A DNA stretch of 14,563 nucleotides from Methanobacteriota archaeon (GTDB lineage: Archaea > Thermoplasmatota > E2 > DHVEG-1). The number at the start of each line of letters is the position of its first letter. Within the stretch, counting starts at the first letter, position 1. Location of the stretch: assembly GCA_026394435.1 (NCBI GenBank), contig JAPKYG010000088.1, forward strand, positions 1 to 14,563, written 5' to 3'. This document shows positions 6,759 through 14,117 of this stretch, one piece after another. The position numbers and the translations under genes were made by a program. Below the pieces are notes generated by a model that did not search any database, was not told the DNA's origin, and saw only the letters and a list, made by a program, of their open reading frames with translations.

Positions 6759-7478
6759 TTATTTTTTTATTACATAAATAACCCATGGGGCAATCTTGGT
6801 TTCATTAATCCATGCATATGGTTCAGTTCCTTTTGCAAGTGGTTTGTAGGTCTGAACTACCTTCAATCCAGCCTGTGCGAAGACTTTTTTATAATCCTCA
6901 TCGGTCCAGAGTATATCGTAACAGGGTCTTTTATCCAGGATATCTGTCGTAACTATCGGAACGATATCACCGCTTTTTGCACACTTATTCTGCGGGAAAT
7001 CCTTTGTGGAAAATGATGCCCATTCGTGGGTATATATGTCAGGTGAGCTGACCAGGTTTATTATTTTTCCATCTTGGTTCAAAAGGCTGGCAAGTCCTGA
7101 AAAGAGCGCCACCTTTTTTTCCTTTGTTGGGATATTGTCAAAAGTGAATGCAGACAGCACAAGATCGGAGGAATGAACGGTCAACTGGCTGAAGTCGCCA
7201 TCCTTGATAAGACGATAATCTGTCTTTGGATCAGTCTTTTTTGCTATCTGTATCATCTTTTCTGAAATATCAATTCCGATGGTAGAAAATCCAAGTTTTT
7301 GTAAAAAACGTGAAGATCGTCCGGTGCCACAACCAAAATCGATCGCTTTGTTTCCATGGACATGTTTGGTAATAATTTCAGGTAAATCTCTATAAGCCAG
7401 ATAGTAGGTCCCCGCAAATTCGAGTTTAGAGTACGCTTCTGCACGTGTGGCATCCTCATAGGAATTGAAAAATTTCAT
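6759..7478 (-). CDS. Class I SAM-dependent methyltransferase
   Basis: A 239-residue soluble protein with a Rossmann-type methyltransferase core. Motif I is AIDFGCGTGRSSRFL, followed by an acidic strand end (STIGIDISEKMI) that should bind the SAM ribose. SDLVLSAFTFDNIP and a later LNQDGKIINLVS correspond to post-motif strands. The C-terminal part (DILWTDEDYKKVFAQAGLKV) is typical of small-molecule methyltransferases, but the substrate is not identifiable. An in-frame ATG at 7499 would add seven residues (MFKKGAD). The ATG at 7478 is preferred because AAAGGTG lies 5 nt ahead of it. It is on the same strand as the I42 inhibitor but separated by about 160 nt and a separate promoter, so no operon is claimed. 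Confidence 0.85.
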   Translation of the reverse strand: MKFFNSYEDATRAEAYSKLEFAGTYYLAYRDLPEIITKHVHGNKAIDFGCGTGRSSRFLQKLGFSTIGIDISEKMIQIAKKTDPKTDYRLIKDGDFSQLTVHSSDLVLSAFTFDNIPTKEKKVALFSGLASLLNQDGKIINLVSSPDIYTHEWASFSTKDFPQNKCAKSGDIVPIVTTDILDKRPCYDILWTDEDYKKVFAQAGLKVVQTYKPLAKGTEPYAWINETKIAPWVIYVIKK

Positions 7479-7580
7479 GTCTGCACCTTTTTTAAACATT
7501 TTTTTTCTTTGGTAAAGATGTCGATTGATTCACACAATGACTGAAGGGAAATCTTAGAGAGGGATAAAAAAATTTGCTAT

Positions 7581-7712
7581 AGAGCCTGCCCGAGAAATTA
7601 AGTAAGATTGCCTGAAAGGTCATTTGTTGTCAAAAAATCAGGGATTTTTCGAGGGGAAAATACCTTTTTAGTGAAAAAACCTCTGAAAAATGCGAATACT
7701 CAGACAGGCTCT
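7581..7712. mobile_element. MITE-like non-autonomous element, 132 bp
   Basis: The ends form imperfect terminal inverted repeats: AGAGCCTGCCCGAG on the left, and AGAGCCTGTCTGAG on the right read on the other strand (12 of 14 identical). The interior is AT-rich, has no reading frame, and contains a smaller AAAAATC/GATTTTT hairpin. The ends resemble those of the IS1182-like element 2 kb away (AGAGGCTGTCC and AGAGGCCGTCT), so a related transposase could mobilise it. I see no clear target duplication. It sits between the methyltransferase and the promoter of the C1 protease. Confidence 0.6.
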
Positions 7713-7770
7713 TAGATCAAATATTTGTTCTGTAATACAGTGTGTCAGATGGTTTCCGGCTGCTGCTCTT

Positions 7771-7790
7771 TTTTATAAATGTTTATATAG
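7771..7790 (+). promoter_or_regulatory. TATA region of the C1 protease gene
   Basis: TTTTATAAATGTTTATATAG gives two overlapping TATA-like boxes. The second predicts a start near 7812, leaving a leader of about 30 nt with a GGGGG Shine-Dalgarno-like stretch before the ATG at 7844. Confidence 0.5.
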
Positions 7791-7843
7791 ATAAAGCCTG
7801 TATTGTTTAGTAGATCTGATTTGGAAAATTAGGGGGAATAAGT

Positions 7844-9727
7844 ATGTTTGATAATAAAAAATGGTTGAAGTTGTTAATCGTGTCGATGACCGCTCTTCTT
7901 GTCATCGCGCCCGCTAGTGCAGTAACCAATGGAACAAAAACATCTCTGCAAATCGTCTCACCTCTCGCGCAAACTACTCTCAATGCTCCTTTGCAGGATC
8001 CTCCGAGTTCTTTTGACTTGCGAAATGTGAACGGTGCCAACTATGTGACCTCTGTGAAGTCTCAATCAGGTGGTACGTGTTGGACGCACGGGGTGATGGC
8101 TGCCCTCGAGGGGAATCTATTAATGACAGGGAACTGGAATGCAACTGGACATACCGAAGAGGCGAATCTCGCGGAATACCATCTTGATTGGTGGAACGGA
8201 TTTAATACATTTATCAACGATGATTTTCCTGGCAGTGGTCTTCAGGTCCATAACGGAGGAGATTATCTGCTCGCCTCTGCATATATCACCCGCGGGGGTG
8301 GGGCAGTGTATTGTGCAGCTGCAAATAACCCAACAGAGTACGATGACAACTGGTATAATTCAGCGCCTGCGAGATATAATGACTCCTATGAGTTTTTTTA
8401 CCCTAATGACATCGAATGGTTCGTTGCAGGATCAGATCTCAGCAACATCAACACAATTAAGGAGAAGATTATGACAGAGGGGGTCATGGGAACCTGTATC
8501 TGCTATGATTCCAGTTTTGTTTATAACTATGAGAGTTACTACTCCTTTTACCAACCACCTTCATCTACTTATGATCCTAACCATGCAGTTGCTATCGTGG
8601 GCTGGGATGATGACAAAGTTACTCAAGCACCACTACCAGGTGCATGGATTTGTAAAAACAGCTGGGGCTCTGGCTGGGGACCTGAAGACGGTTATTTCTG
8701 GGTTTCCTATTATGACAAATGGTCTGGTCAGCACCCTGAGATGGGAGCAGTATCCTTCCAGGATGTGCAATTCAAGCCTTACAATAACACGTACTTTTAT
8801 GATTATCATGGGTGGCGGGATACACTCACGGACGTCTCCGAAGCGTTCAATGCGTTTGTGTCGAACGGGAATGAGACACTCAAAGCAGTGAGCGTCTACA
8901 CTGCTACCGATGATGTTCAATATACAGTGAAGGTATACGATCGTTTCGAAGGCGGTGTACTTTTAGATGAACGCGCGACCCTGTCTGGGACGATTCTCTA
9001 CAAGGGGTATCATACCATTTCCCTTACACATCCAGTAGGATTCCTTGCAGGTGACGATTATTATATTTATGTAAAACTCTTTTCCGGTGGACAACCCATA
9101 GACCGTACCTCCGAGGTCCCTGTGTTATTAGGTGCACAAGACCAGGGGACGATCGTGAAATCCGTTGCTCACGCAGGAGAGAGTTACTACCGCAGGGGGT
9201 CTTCTTGGCTTGATCTCTACGACTATGTATTCAGCGATCCGACATGGGATCATACGGCGAATTTCTGCATTAAGGGATTCACCACTGGCGGGTGGATGCC
9301 GCACTACCCTGATTTGAATGGCGAAGGAAGCCTGAGCTGGACCGAGATAAAACCTGGTGCGACCATCATCGGTAACTTTACCGTAGGAAACATCGGGGAG
9401 CCCACCTCGGAGCTTGACTGGAAAATCACCGAATGGCCCTCATGGGGAACTTGGACGTTCGCACCTCTAAATGGTACAGATCTTACTCCAGAGGAAGGAT
9501 CGGTCGCGGTGCAGGTGTGGGTTGTCGCTCCATCGGAAAAAAACCAGGAGTTCAATGGAACCGTGAAGGTCGTCAATGCGCATGATCCAACTGATTATGC
9601 AGAGATCCACGTGTATCTAAAAACACCGATGGACCAGCTGTCCGTGAAGTCCCAGGTGTTGAGCCTTCTGAATGGGTTTGCTCAACATTTCCCTGTGATG
9701 AAGTATCTGATGAGACTGTTCTCTTAA
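7844..9727 (+). CDS. Secreted papain-family (C1) cysteine protease with lectin-like and Ig-like domains
   Basis: A 627-residue protein. Residues 1-26 form a Sec signal peptide ending ASA. The short region before SSFDLRNVNG is too small for a classical propeptide. The catalytic domain (about 55-300) has oxyanion Gln74 and nucleophile Cys79 in SQSGGTCWTHG, His247 in DPNHAVAIVGWDDD, and Asn272 in CKNSWGSGWG, so the triad is complete. Residues about 305-480 (FYDYHGWRDT onward) match the lectin-like domain often found after archaeal C1 domains. About 485-600 form an Ig-like beta domain. The last residues (FPVMKYLMRLFS) are amphipathic and may be a surface-retention tail. A Shine-Dalgarno-like GGGGG precedes the start. 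A chagasin-type inhibitor is encoded nearby on the other strand. Confidence 0.92.
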   Translation: MFDNKKWLKLLIVSMTALLVIAPASAVTNGTKTSLQIVSPLAQTTLNAPLQDPPSSFDLRNVNGANYVTSVKSQSGGTCWTHGVMAALEGNLLMTGNWNATGHTEEANLAEYHLDWWNGFNTFINDDFPGSGLQVHNGGDYLLASAYITRGGGAVYCAAANNPTEYDDNWYNSAPARYNDSYEFFYPNDIEWFVAGSDLSNINTIKEKIMTEGVMGTCICYDSSFVYNYESYYSFYQPPSSTYDPNHAVAIVGWDDDKVTQAPLPGAWICKNSWGSGWGPEDGYFWVSYYDKWSGQHPEMGAVSFQDVQFKPYNNTYFYDYHGWRDTLTDVSEAFNAFVSNGNETLKAVSVYTATDDVQYTVKVYDRFEGGVLLDERATLSGTILYKGYHTISLTHPVGFLAGDDYYIYVKLFSGGQPIDRTSEVPVLLGAQDQGTIVKSVAHAGESYYRRGSSWLDLYDYVFSDPTWDHTANFCIKGFTTGGWMPHYPDLNGEGSLSWTEIKPGATIIGNFTVGNIGEPTSELDWKITEWPSWGTWTFAPLNGTDLTPEEGSVAVQVWVVAPSEKNQEFNGTVKVVNAHDPTDYAEIHVYLKTPMDQLSVKSQVLSLLNGFAQHFPVMKYLMRLFS

Positions 9728-9737
9728 GTAATCGTCA

Positions 9738-9754
9738 CTTTTTTTCTTTTTTTT
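9738..9754 (+). terminator. Oligo-T terminator of the C1 protease gene
   Basis: Two T runs (8 and 8, separated by one C) begin about 10 nt after the protease stop. The insertion sequence starts immediately beyond, so its insertion left the protease transcript intact. Confidence 0.6.
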
Positions 9755-9779
9755 ACATTGAGAGGCTGTCCAATAATTA

Positions 9780-9801
9780 TTCTCCTGTTGGGACAGGAGA
9801 A
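9780..9801 (+). repeat. Perfect hairpin near the left end of the insertion sequence
   Basis: TTCTCCTGT and ACAGGAGAA form a perfect 9-bp stem with a TGGG loop. The right arm ACAGGAGA recurs exactly at 9837-9844, where it is the transposase ribosome binding site. The left arm TCTCCTGT can therefore pair with either copy. Confidence 0.75.
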
Positions 9802-9847
9802 GCATTTATCAAATGATACGTGATATCAGGAGCAGGACAGGAGAGAT

Positions 9848-11479
9848 ATGGCATTAAGGACAGATAGAATTGGACAGTCGTGGCTGTTTCCACCACGGAT
9901 CACGGATTTCATACCAGGGGATCACATCTGCAACTTGGTTGTTGCTGTAGTGGGCTCTCTTAATATCTGGAGTATAGAAAAGAGGTACCGGTGTCAGCCT
10001 GGTCATCCCGCGTATCCTCGACGTATGCTGCTTCGTTTGATGGTTCAAGCAGCGATTGACGGGATGTTTTCTTCAAGGAAAATTGATCGGTTAGCGCAAG
10101 AGAATGTGATCTATATGTATCTTGCAGGAAACGCGAAACCTGATTTCAGGACATTGTGTAATTTCCGTAGGGAACACAAAGAGTTGATTGAGACGGTGTT
10201 CAAGAAAACTGTTCTGATCGCGAAAGCAGCCGGGGTACTTCAGCTTGGTCATCTGTCGACCGATGGGACGAAGGTGAAAGCGAATGCGTCAAACCAGTAC
10301 ACATTAAGTAAGGCGGAGCTTGAAACGATCCGTCGGATCATTGAACAGGGGATCGCGGTTGACGAAGAAGAGGATCGTTTGTATGGTGACCGTCGTGGTG
10401 ATGAGTTACCACCAGAGTTGAACACGCAGGAGAAGATCCGCAGGAAGATCAAAGAAATCGAGGAGCTGGAGGGGAAACCGTTGAAACAGGCTGCAAAGAA
10501 GATACTACGTCAGCATCTTAGTGGTAGTCAACAGCAGAAGAGGCACGTCATTTGGAAAATCAAGAACGCTGAACAGAAGCTCATGATGAGTGGTCAGAAG
10601 GTTGTGAGTGTGAGTGACCCTGAGGCACGGTTTATGGTGAATAAGAAGAAACGGATAGAACTTTCGTATAATCCTCAGATCACGGTGGATCATGGCTCTG
10701 GGATCATTGTTGCTAATGATGTCACGCAGGACTGCATTGATCGTGAACAACTACAACCGCAGATGGAGAAAACAGAGGAAAACCTTGGAGGACTCCCCAA
10801 GGGTGTAAAGATGAGTTGGGATAATGGGTACTTTAGCGGTCAAAACCTGCACTATTTGGAGGAGAAAGGGGTCGATGGATACATTCCAGATGGTGAACAA
10901 GCTACTGCGATGAAAGGAAAACAGGTGCCTGATGACCCGTACGCCAAAGATCAGTTCATCTACGATGAGACGCAGGACCGCTTCATCTGCCCTCAGGGCA
11001 GAATGCTCACCAGAAAAGGCGAGTACATCCACAACGGTAAACCGGTGTATGCGTATTATGGTGCACCCTGCGAAAGCTGTCTTGTCAGAGCAGTATGCGC
11101 TGGTGAAAACCGATGGAAGATGATCACCAGTTACGGGTTTGAAGGTGAACGACAACGGATGGCTGTAAAAATGCGGTCAGAAGAAGGGAAAGAAGAGTAC
11201 AGGAAACGAAGTGAAACCGTAGAATGGCCGTTCGGTGACATCAAGCAGAACTTTGGGTTACGGGAGTTTCTCACCCGAGGACTTCAAGGCGTGAGAACTG
11301 AACATAACCTGGTATGCACCGGCCATAATCTGAAAATACTTTGGAAGAAGTTGGATGGAAAGATTGCGATGTTGGAAAAAAAGAAAGACATGAGAGTAAT
11401 TTTATCATCAAATACGAGTAGTGTCTTAGATATCTGTTCAAAGTGTATCAAAAAAATCCCGCGAAAGTTGAATTGTTAG
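9848..11479 (+). CDS. IS1182-family DDE transposase
   Basis: A 543-residue transposase. An N-terminal helix-rich domain holds the conserved RMLLRLMVQAAIDGMFSSRK and PDFRTLCNFRREH. The catalytic triad is likely Asp139 (LSTDGTKVKANAS), Asp325 (MSWDNGYFSG) and Glu459 (ETVEWPFGDIKQNFG). A charged insertion (about 165-260) separates the first and second Asp. Cys381, Cys408, Cys411 and Cys417 form a putative zinc-binding cluster before the Glu, as in the family. It starts 4 nt after ACAGGAGAG, a good ribosome binding site. It is full length, without stops or frameshifts, so the element may still be active. The gene lies between matching terminal inverted repeats. Confidence 0.93.
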   Translation: MALRTDRIGQSWLFPPRITDFIPGDHICNLVVAVVGSLNIWSIEKRYRCQPGHPAYPRRMLLRLMVQAAIDGMFSSRKIDRLAQENVIYMYLAGNAKPDFRTLCNFRREHKELIETVFKKTVLIAKAAGVLQLGHLSTDGTKVKANASNQYTLSKAELETIRRIIEQGIAVDEEEDRLYGDRRGDELPPELNTQEKIRRKIKEIEELEGKPLKQAAKKILRQHLSGSQQQKRHVIWKIKNAEQKLMMSGQKVVSVSDPEARFMVNKKKRIELSYNPQITVDHGSGIIVANDVTQDCIDREQLQPQMEKTEENLGGLPKGVKMSWDNGYFSGQNLHYLEEKGVDGYIPDGEQATAMKGKQVPDDPYAKDQFIYDETQDRFICPQGRMLTRKGEYIHNGKPVYAYYGAPCESCLVRAVCAGENRWKMITSYGFEGERQRMAVKMRSEEGKEEYRKRSETVEWPFGDIKQNFGLREFLTRGLQGVRTEHNLVCTGHNLKILWKKLDGKIAMLEKKKDMRVILSSNTSSVLDICSKCIKKIPRKLNC

Positions 11480-11576
11480 ACGGCCTCTTGGTTAGCACAA
11501 AACATGCGTTAAAACCGTGTTAATGCTTCTCCGATACAAGTAACTAAATCTATTATTTTTCTGAAGAATAAGGAAA

Positions 11577-11666
11577 TGGGGAGTCCAGTCTGGGAGGAAA
11601 GGTAGATAAAATAAGGGTAGAACAATCGTAGGGGAAAGCTCTACCTGATCTACTATTGACTCCCCA
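11577..11666. repeat. Nested 90-nt palindrome in the gap between the insertion sequence and the propeller gene
   Basis: Three nested pairings share one axis: TGGGGAGTC (11577-11585) with GACTCCCCA (11658-11666), GTAGAT (11602-11607) with ATCTAC (11648-11653), and GGTAGA (11616-11621) with TCTACC (11640-11645). This suggests a structured RNA, a tiny transposon-like element, or a protein-binding site. It is the only notable content of the ~390-nt gap 11489-11881 besides the promoter of the next gene; I find no coding frame there. Confidence 0.6.
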
Positions 11667-11800
11667 AGATGTTATTATCTTTTTATTGTATAAAAACGTT
11701 TGGCTAAATTGGGAAATAGGTTTTAAAGAAGTAACCACAGAGTTATAGTAATGGATAAATGAAATCAGTCTCGTGATCTTTTGTTACCATTGTTTCCAAT

Positions 11801-11825
11801 TTTATATTTTACAAACATTTAAATG
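11801..11825 (+). promoter_or_regulatory. TATA region of the beta-propeller gene
   Basis: Two AT-rich boxes, TTTATATTTT (11801-11810) and ACATTTAAATG (11815-11825), lie 60-80 nt ahead of the ATG at 11882. Either could be the TATA box. A GGGAGGT ribosome binding site (about 11866-11872) follows about 9 nt before the ATG. Confidence 0.45.
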
Positions 11826-11881
11826 AAGCTACAGGATAATAACTCTTACAAAATCTAATATTTAAGGGAGGTCGAAAGAAC

Positions 11882-13498
11882 ATGAACAAGAAAATAATTG
11901 GTATTTTGATTTGTATGCTATTGATAGCTGCTGCTGTTCCGGCTGTCGGGTCTTTAAAAAATAGTACAACAAATTCAACGGTTCCAAGCATCCCTGTGAG
12001 AAGCATGGTAGCGAGCTGGATTGAAAAGCAAAAGCTCCTCACCTCAGACAGATTACTATATGGCGCTGTCGGCTGGTCTGTTTCTCTTAATGGTGACACC
12101 GCTCTCATCGGAGCACCATATTCTGGGTTGGCGTACGTGTTCACCCGCACCGGCACCACTTGGACCAAACAACAAAAGCTTCTCGTATCAGACGGTCCAG
12201 CAGAGAATTATTTTGGCTGGTCTGTTTCACTCTCTGGTGACACCGCTCTCATCGGAGCACTACTCGCTGATAACAACGGAGCCGGTTCGGTGTATGTGTT
12301 CACCCGCACTGGTACCACCTGGACCCAGCAGGCAAAGCTCCTCGCCGCAGACGGCGCAGCAGGAGCTTCTTTTGGCTACTCTGTTTCTCTTTCGGGTGAC
12401 ACCGCCCTCATCGGAGCAACGAATGATGATGACAACGGAGACCAATCTGGTTCTGCGTATGTGTTCACCCGCACCGGAACCACCTGGACCCAGCAACAAA
12501 AGCTCCTTGATTCAAACGGTGCAGAATTTGATCAGTTTGGCTGGTCTGTTTCTCTTTCGGGTGACACCGCCCTCATCGGAGCAATGAATGATGATGACAA
12601 CGGAAACTATTCTGGTTCTGCGTACGTGTTCACCCGCACCGGAACCACCTGGACCCAACAGCAAAAGCTCTTTGCTTCAAACCCCAAAGAATTTAATCAG
12701 TTTGGCTGTTCTGTTTCTATTGATGGTGACACTGCCCTCATCGGAGCACTATGGGATAATGACAACGGAAACTTTTCAGGGTCGGCGTACGTGTTCACCC
12801 GCACCGGTACCACCTGGACCCAGCAAGTAAAACTCCTCGCCTCAGATGGTCTAGCAAATGACTGGTTTGGCTGGTCTGTTTCTCTTTCTGGTGACACCGC
12901 GCTCATAGGAGCACCTCAGGATAATGACAACGGAAACTTTTCAGGGTCGGCGTACGTGTTCACCCGCACCGGTACCACCTGGACACAACAACAAAAACTG
13001 CTCGCCGCAGCCGGCGCAGCAGGGGACTGGTTTGGCTGGTCTGTTTCTCTTGCTGGAGACACTGCCTTCATCGGAGCACCATTTGATTTTGTCAAACGAT
13101 TCTTTTTAGGGTCGGTGTATGTGTTCACCCGCACCGGCACCATCTGGACCGAGCAAACCAGACTTCGCTCCTTATCTGGAACAAGTGGAATTGGTGGTAC
13201 TTTTGCGGGAAACCTTAGTTATTCACCAAACGGGAAAAAAGTTGGAGAGATCTCTGGAAGTTTTCCCACGAAAAATAAATTCCAAGGCAATTGGAATGTT
13301 TCAACAAATCCGGGAACCGTACAGTTCTTCTTCGGACGATATAATCTAATTGGTAAGATAAGAACACATGGGATAACAATACCTATTACGGGCGTCTACA
13401 CGTTCGATGAAACTACAAAAACATTCGCTGGAAGACTCACACCAGTATTAATAATTGTTTATTGTGTCCCAATATACTTCCAAGGCATTTGCACTTAA
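11882..13498 (+). CDS. Secreted seven-bladed FG-GAP-like beta-propeller protein
   Basis: A 538-residue exported protein. Residues 1-24 form a signal peptide. Residues about 45-425 are seven repeats of the type QKLL-SDG-------FGWSVSLSGDTALIGA-----GSAYVFTRTGTTWTQQ. Six of the intervals between successive copies were measured: one of 53 residues and five of exactly 55. Seven copies suit a closed propeller, with DDDNG-type acidic loops that could bind calcium as in FG-GAP repeats. The C-terminal ~105 residues form a separate beta-rich domain (TSGIGGTFAGNLSY, ITGVYTFDETTKTFAG). The last ~18 residues are hydrophobic (VLIIVYCVPIYFQGICT) and may be a frame-altered or membrane-inserting end. A strong GGGAGGT precedes the ATG. 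Likely a surface adhesion or ligand-binding protein; partner unknown. Confidence 0.88.
   Translation: MNKKIIGILICMLLIAAAVPAVGSLKNSTTNSTVPSIPVRSMVASWIEKQKLLTSDRLLYGAVGWSVSLNGDTALIGAPYSGLAYVFTRTGTTWTKQQKLLVSDGPAENYFGWSVSLSGDTALIGALLADNNGAGSVYVFTRTGTTWTQQAKLLAADGAAGASFGYSVSLSGDTALIGATNDDDNGDQSGSAYVFTRTGTTWTQQQKLLDSNGAEFDQFGWSVSLSGDTALIGAMNDDDNGNYSGSAYVFTRTGTTWTQQQKLFASNPKEFNQFGCSVSIDGDTALIGALWDNDNGNFSGSAYVFTRTGTTWTQQVKLLASDGLANDWFGWSVSLSGDTALIGAPQDNDNGNFSGSAYVFTRTGTTWTQQQKLLAAAGAAGDWFGWSVSLAGDTAFIGAPFDFVKRFFLGSVYVFTRTGTIWTEQTRLRSLSGTSGIGGTFAGNLSYSPNGKKVGEISGSFPTKNKFQGNWNVSTNPGTVQFFFGRYNLIGKIRTHGITIPITGVYTFDETTKTFAGRLTPVLIIVYCVPIYFQGICT
12014..13157 (+). repeat. Seven tandem ~165-bp DNA repeats inside the propeller gene
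   Basis: The conserved GTGTTCACCCGCACCGG core occurs seven times, around 12140, 12299, 12464, 12629, 12794, 12959 and 13124. The spacings are 159, then five times exactly 165 bp. Many stretches between neighbouring copies are identical at the DNA level, including synonymous positions, pointing to recent duplication or gene conversion. Confidence 0.9.
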
Positions 13499-13504
13499 GC
13501 CCTT

Positions 13505-13519
13505 CTCTTTTTTTCTTTT
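13505..13519 (+). terminator. Oligo-T terminator of the propeller gene
   Basis: A pyrimidine-rich stretch with a run of seven T and a second run of four lies just after the stop at 13498. It fits an archaeal oligo-T transcription end. Confidence 0.45.
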
Positions 13520-13522
13520 ACC

Positions 13523-13666
13523 TCAGCCACAGCACCATATCAAGGGTCACAGTATCAGATTTTTCAACCAGGAAATGATAATAATACAGTGACTATAACA
13601 CTAAAATCAGGGCAGTATGATTGGAATACAGGAACAATTAGAGGAATAATTGGACTCGTACCATAA
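13523..13666 (+). pseudogene. Orphan C-terminal fragment of an unidentified protein
   Basis: This start-less stretch is in the same frame as the propeller gene but beyond its stop. It reads TAPYQGSQYQIFQPG, then NDNNTVTITLKSGQYDWNTG, then TIRGIIGLVP and a TAA at 13664-13666. It has protein-like composition and no ATG, GTG or TTG at its head. It may be the tail of an exported beta-rich protein left by a deletion. I do not recognise the family. It overlaps the next broken frame by about 50 nt. Confidence 0.35.
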
Positions 13667-14028
13667 GTTTGCCGAACAACACACAAAGAAACCTCAACCA
13701 TCGATACCATTAGAACCACCAAAACCAACTACATCAGAGACACAACAATCACCACAGTTAGAAGACATAGCTAGACAACTACGAGAACTTCAATATAAAG
13801 TGAGAGAGCAAGAATTAAGTCTAAAAGAAAAAGATTTAGAAATTAAGGCTCTACGACAGAAAAACAAAGAGGGCAATATCTCGTACATGTAGGACATAAG
13901 AATAATACTGTCTTGGCATAAGAAAAGTTATGGTCTCTCCGAGAAATTGTCCCGAGTATATAAAGGATAAATGCTGGGTGTTGGCCGTAAGATTTATCTG
14001 TGACATAGCCCAAAAGTTCGTCTATTAG
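13617..14028 (+). pseudogene. Broken gene with a coiled-coil N-terminal half
   Basis: From ATG 13617 the frame reads MIGIQEQLEE, meets TAA 13647-13649, and continues LDSYHKFAEQHTKKPQPS, then a Pro/Thr-rich linker and a heptad-like coiled coil (about 13761-13868, QLRELQYKVREQELSLKEKD). Near 13873 the sensible reading moves one frame on (GQYLVHVGHKNNTVLA, TAA 13919-13921, EKLWSLREIVP). Near 13954 it moves again (EYIKDKCWVLAVRFICDIAQ to TAG 14026-14028). Two in-frame stops and two frame changes indicate a decayed gene. An intact 80-codon frame from TTG 13650 to 13892 could still be translated. The family is not recognised, and the choice of frames is a judgement by eye. Confidence 0.4.
13957..13966 (+). 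promoter_or_regulatory. TATA-like box upstream of the Imm5-like gene
   Basis: TATATAAAGG is a strong archaeal TATA match inside the broken gene. It predicts a start near 13988 and hence a leader of about 185 nt for the gene at 14174. It may be fortuitous. Confidence 0.3.
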
Positions 14029-14117
14029 ACGAGTTCCAAAAAACGTCCTTGATGGTGATGGACAGGGAAGACATTCTTCCTTTTTTCTTTCTATCAATCG
14101 CTAATGAGCATGGAGGT

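Larger units (their letters stand above)
9761..11488 (+). mobile_element. IS1182-like insertion sequence, complete, 1728 bp
   Basis: The left end AGAGGCTGTCCAATAATT (9761-9778) and the right end read on the minus strand, AGAGGCCGTCTAACAATT (11488-11471), match at 15 of 18 positions. They enclose one full-length transposase gene whose stop codon lies inside the right repeat. No convincing target-site duplication is visible beside these ends, so the exact boundary may be off by a few bases. The element sits between the protease terminator and the palindrome-bearing intergenic region. Confidence 0.8.

Noticed and set aside
12021..13143. Several long open frames in other frames and on the minus strand over the propeller repeats
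   Set aside because: Repeating, GC-richer DNA keeps shadow frames open; the translations are Pro/Ser-rich periodic shadows of the real gene.
12014..13157. CRISPR-like array suggested by regular repeats
   Set aside because: The 165-bp periodicity is in frame (55 codons) within one open frame and encodes propeller blades; there are no short identical repeats with unique spacers.
13617..13655. Stop-codon read-through (TAA 13647-13649) as a recoding event
   Set aside because: Known archaeal recoding uses UAG (pyrrolysine) or UGA (selenocysteine), not UAA, and further stops and frame changes downstream point to decay.
13843..14097. 84-codon minus-strand open frame
   Set aside because: It opposes the broken plus-strand gene, has no ribosome binding site or family pattern, and its sequence is explained by the plus-strand reading.
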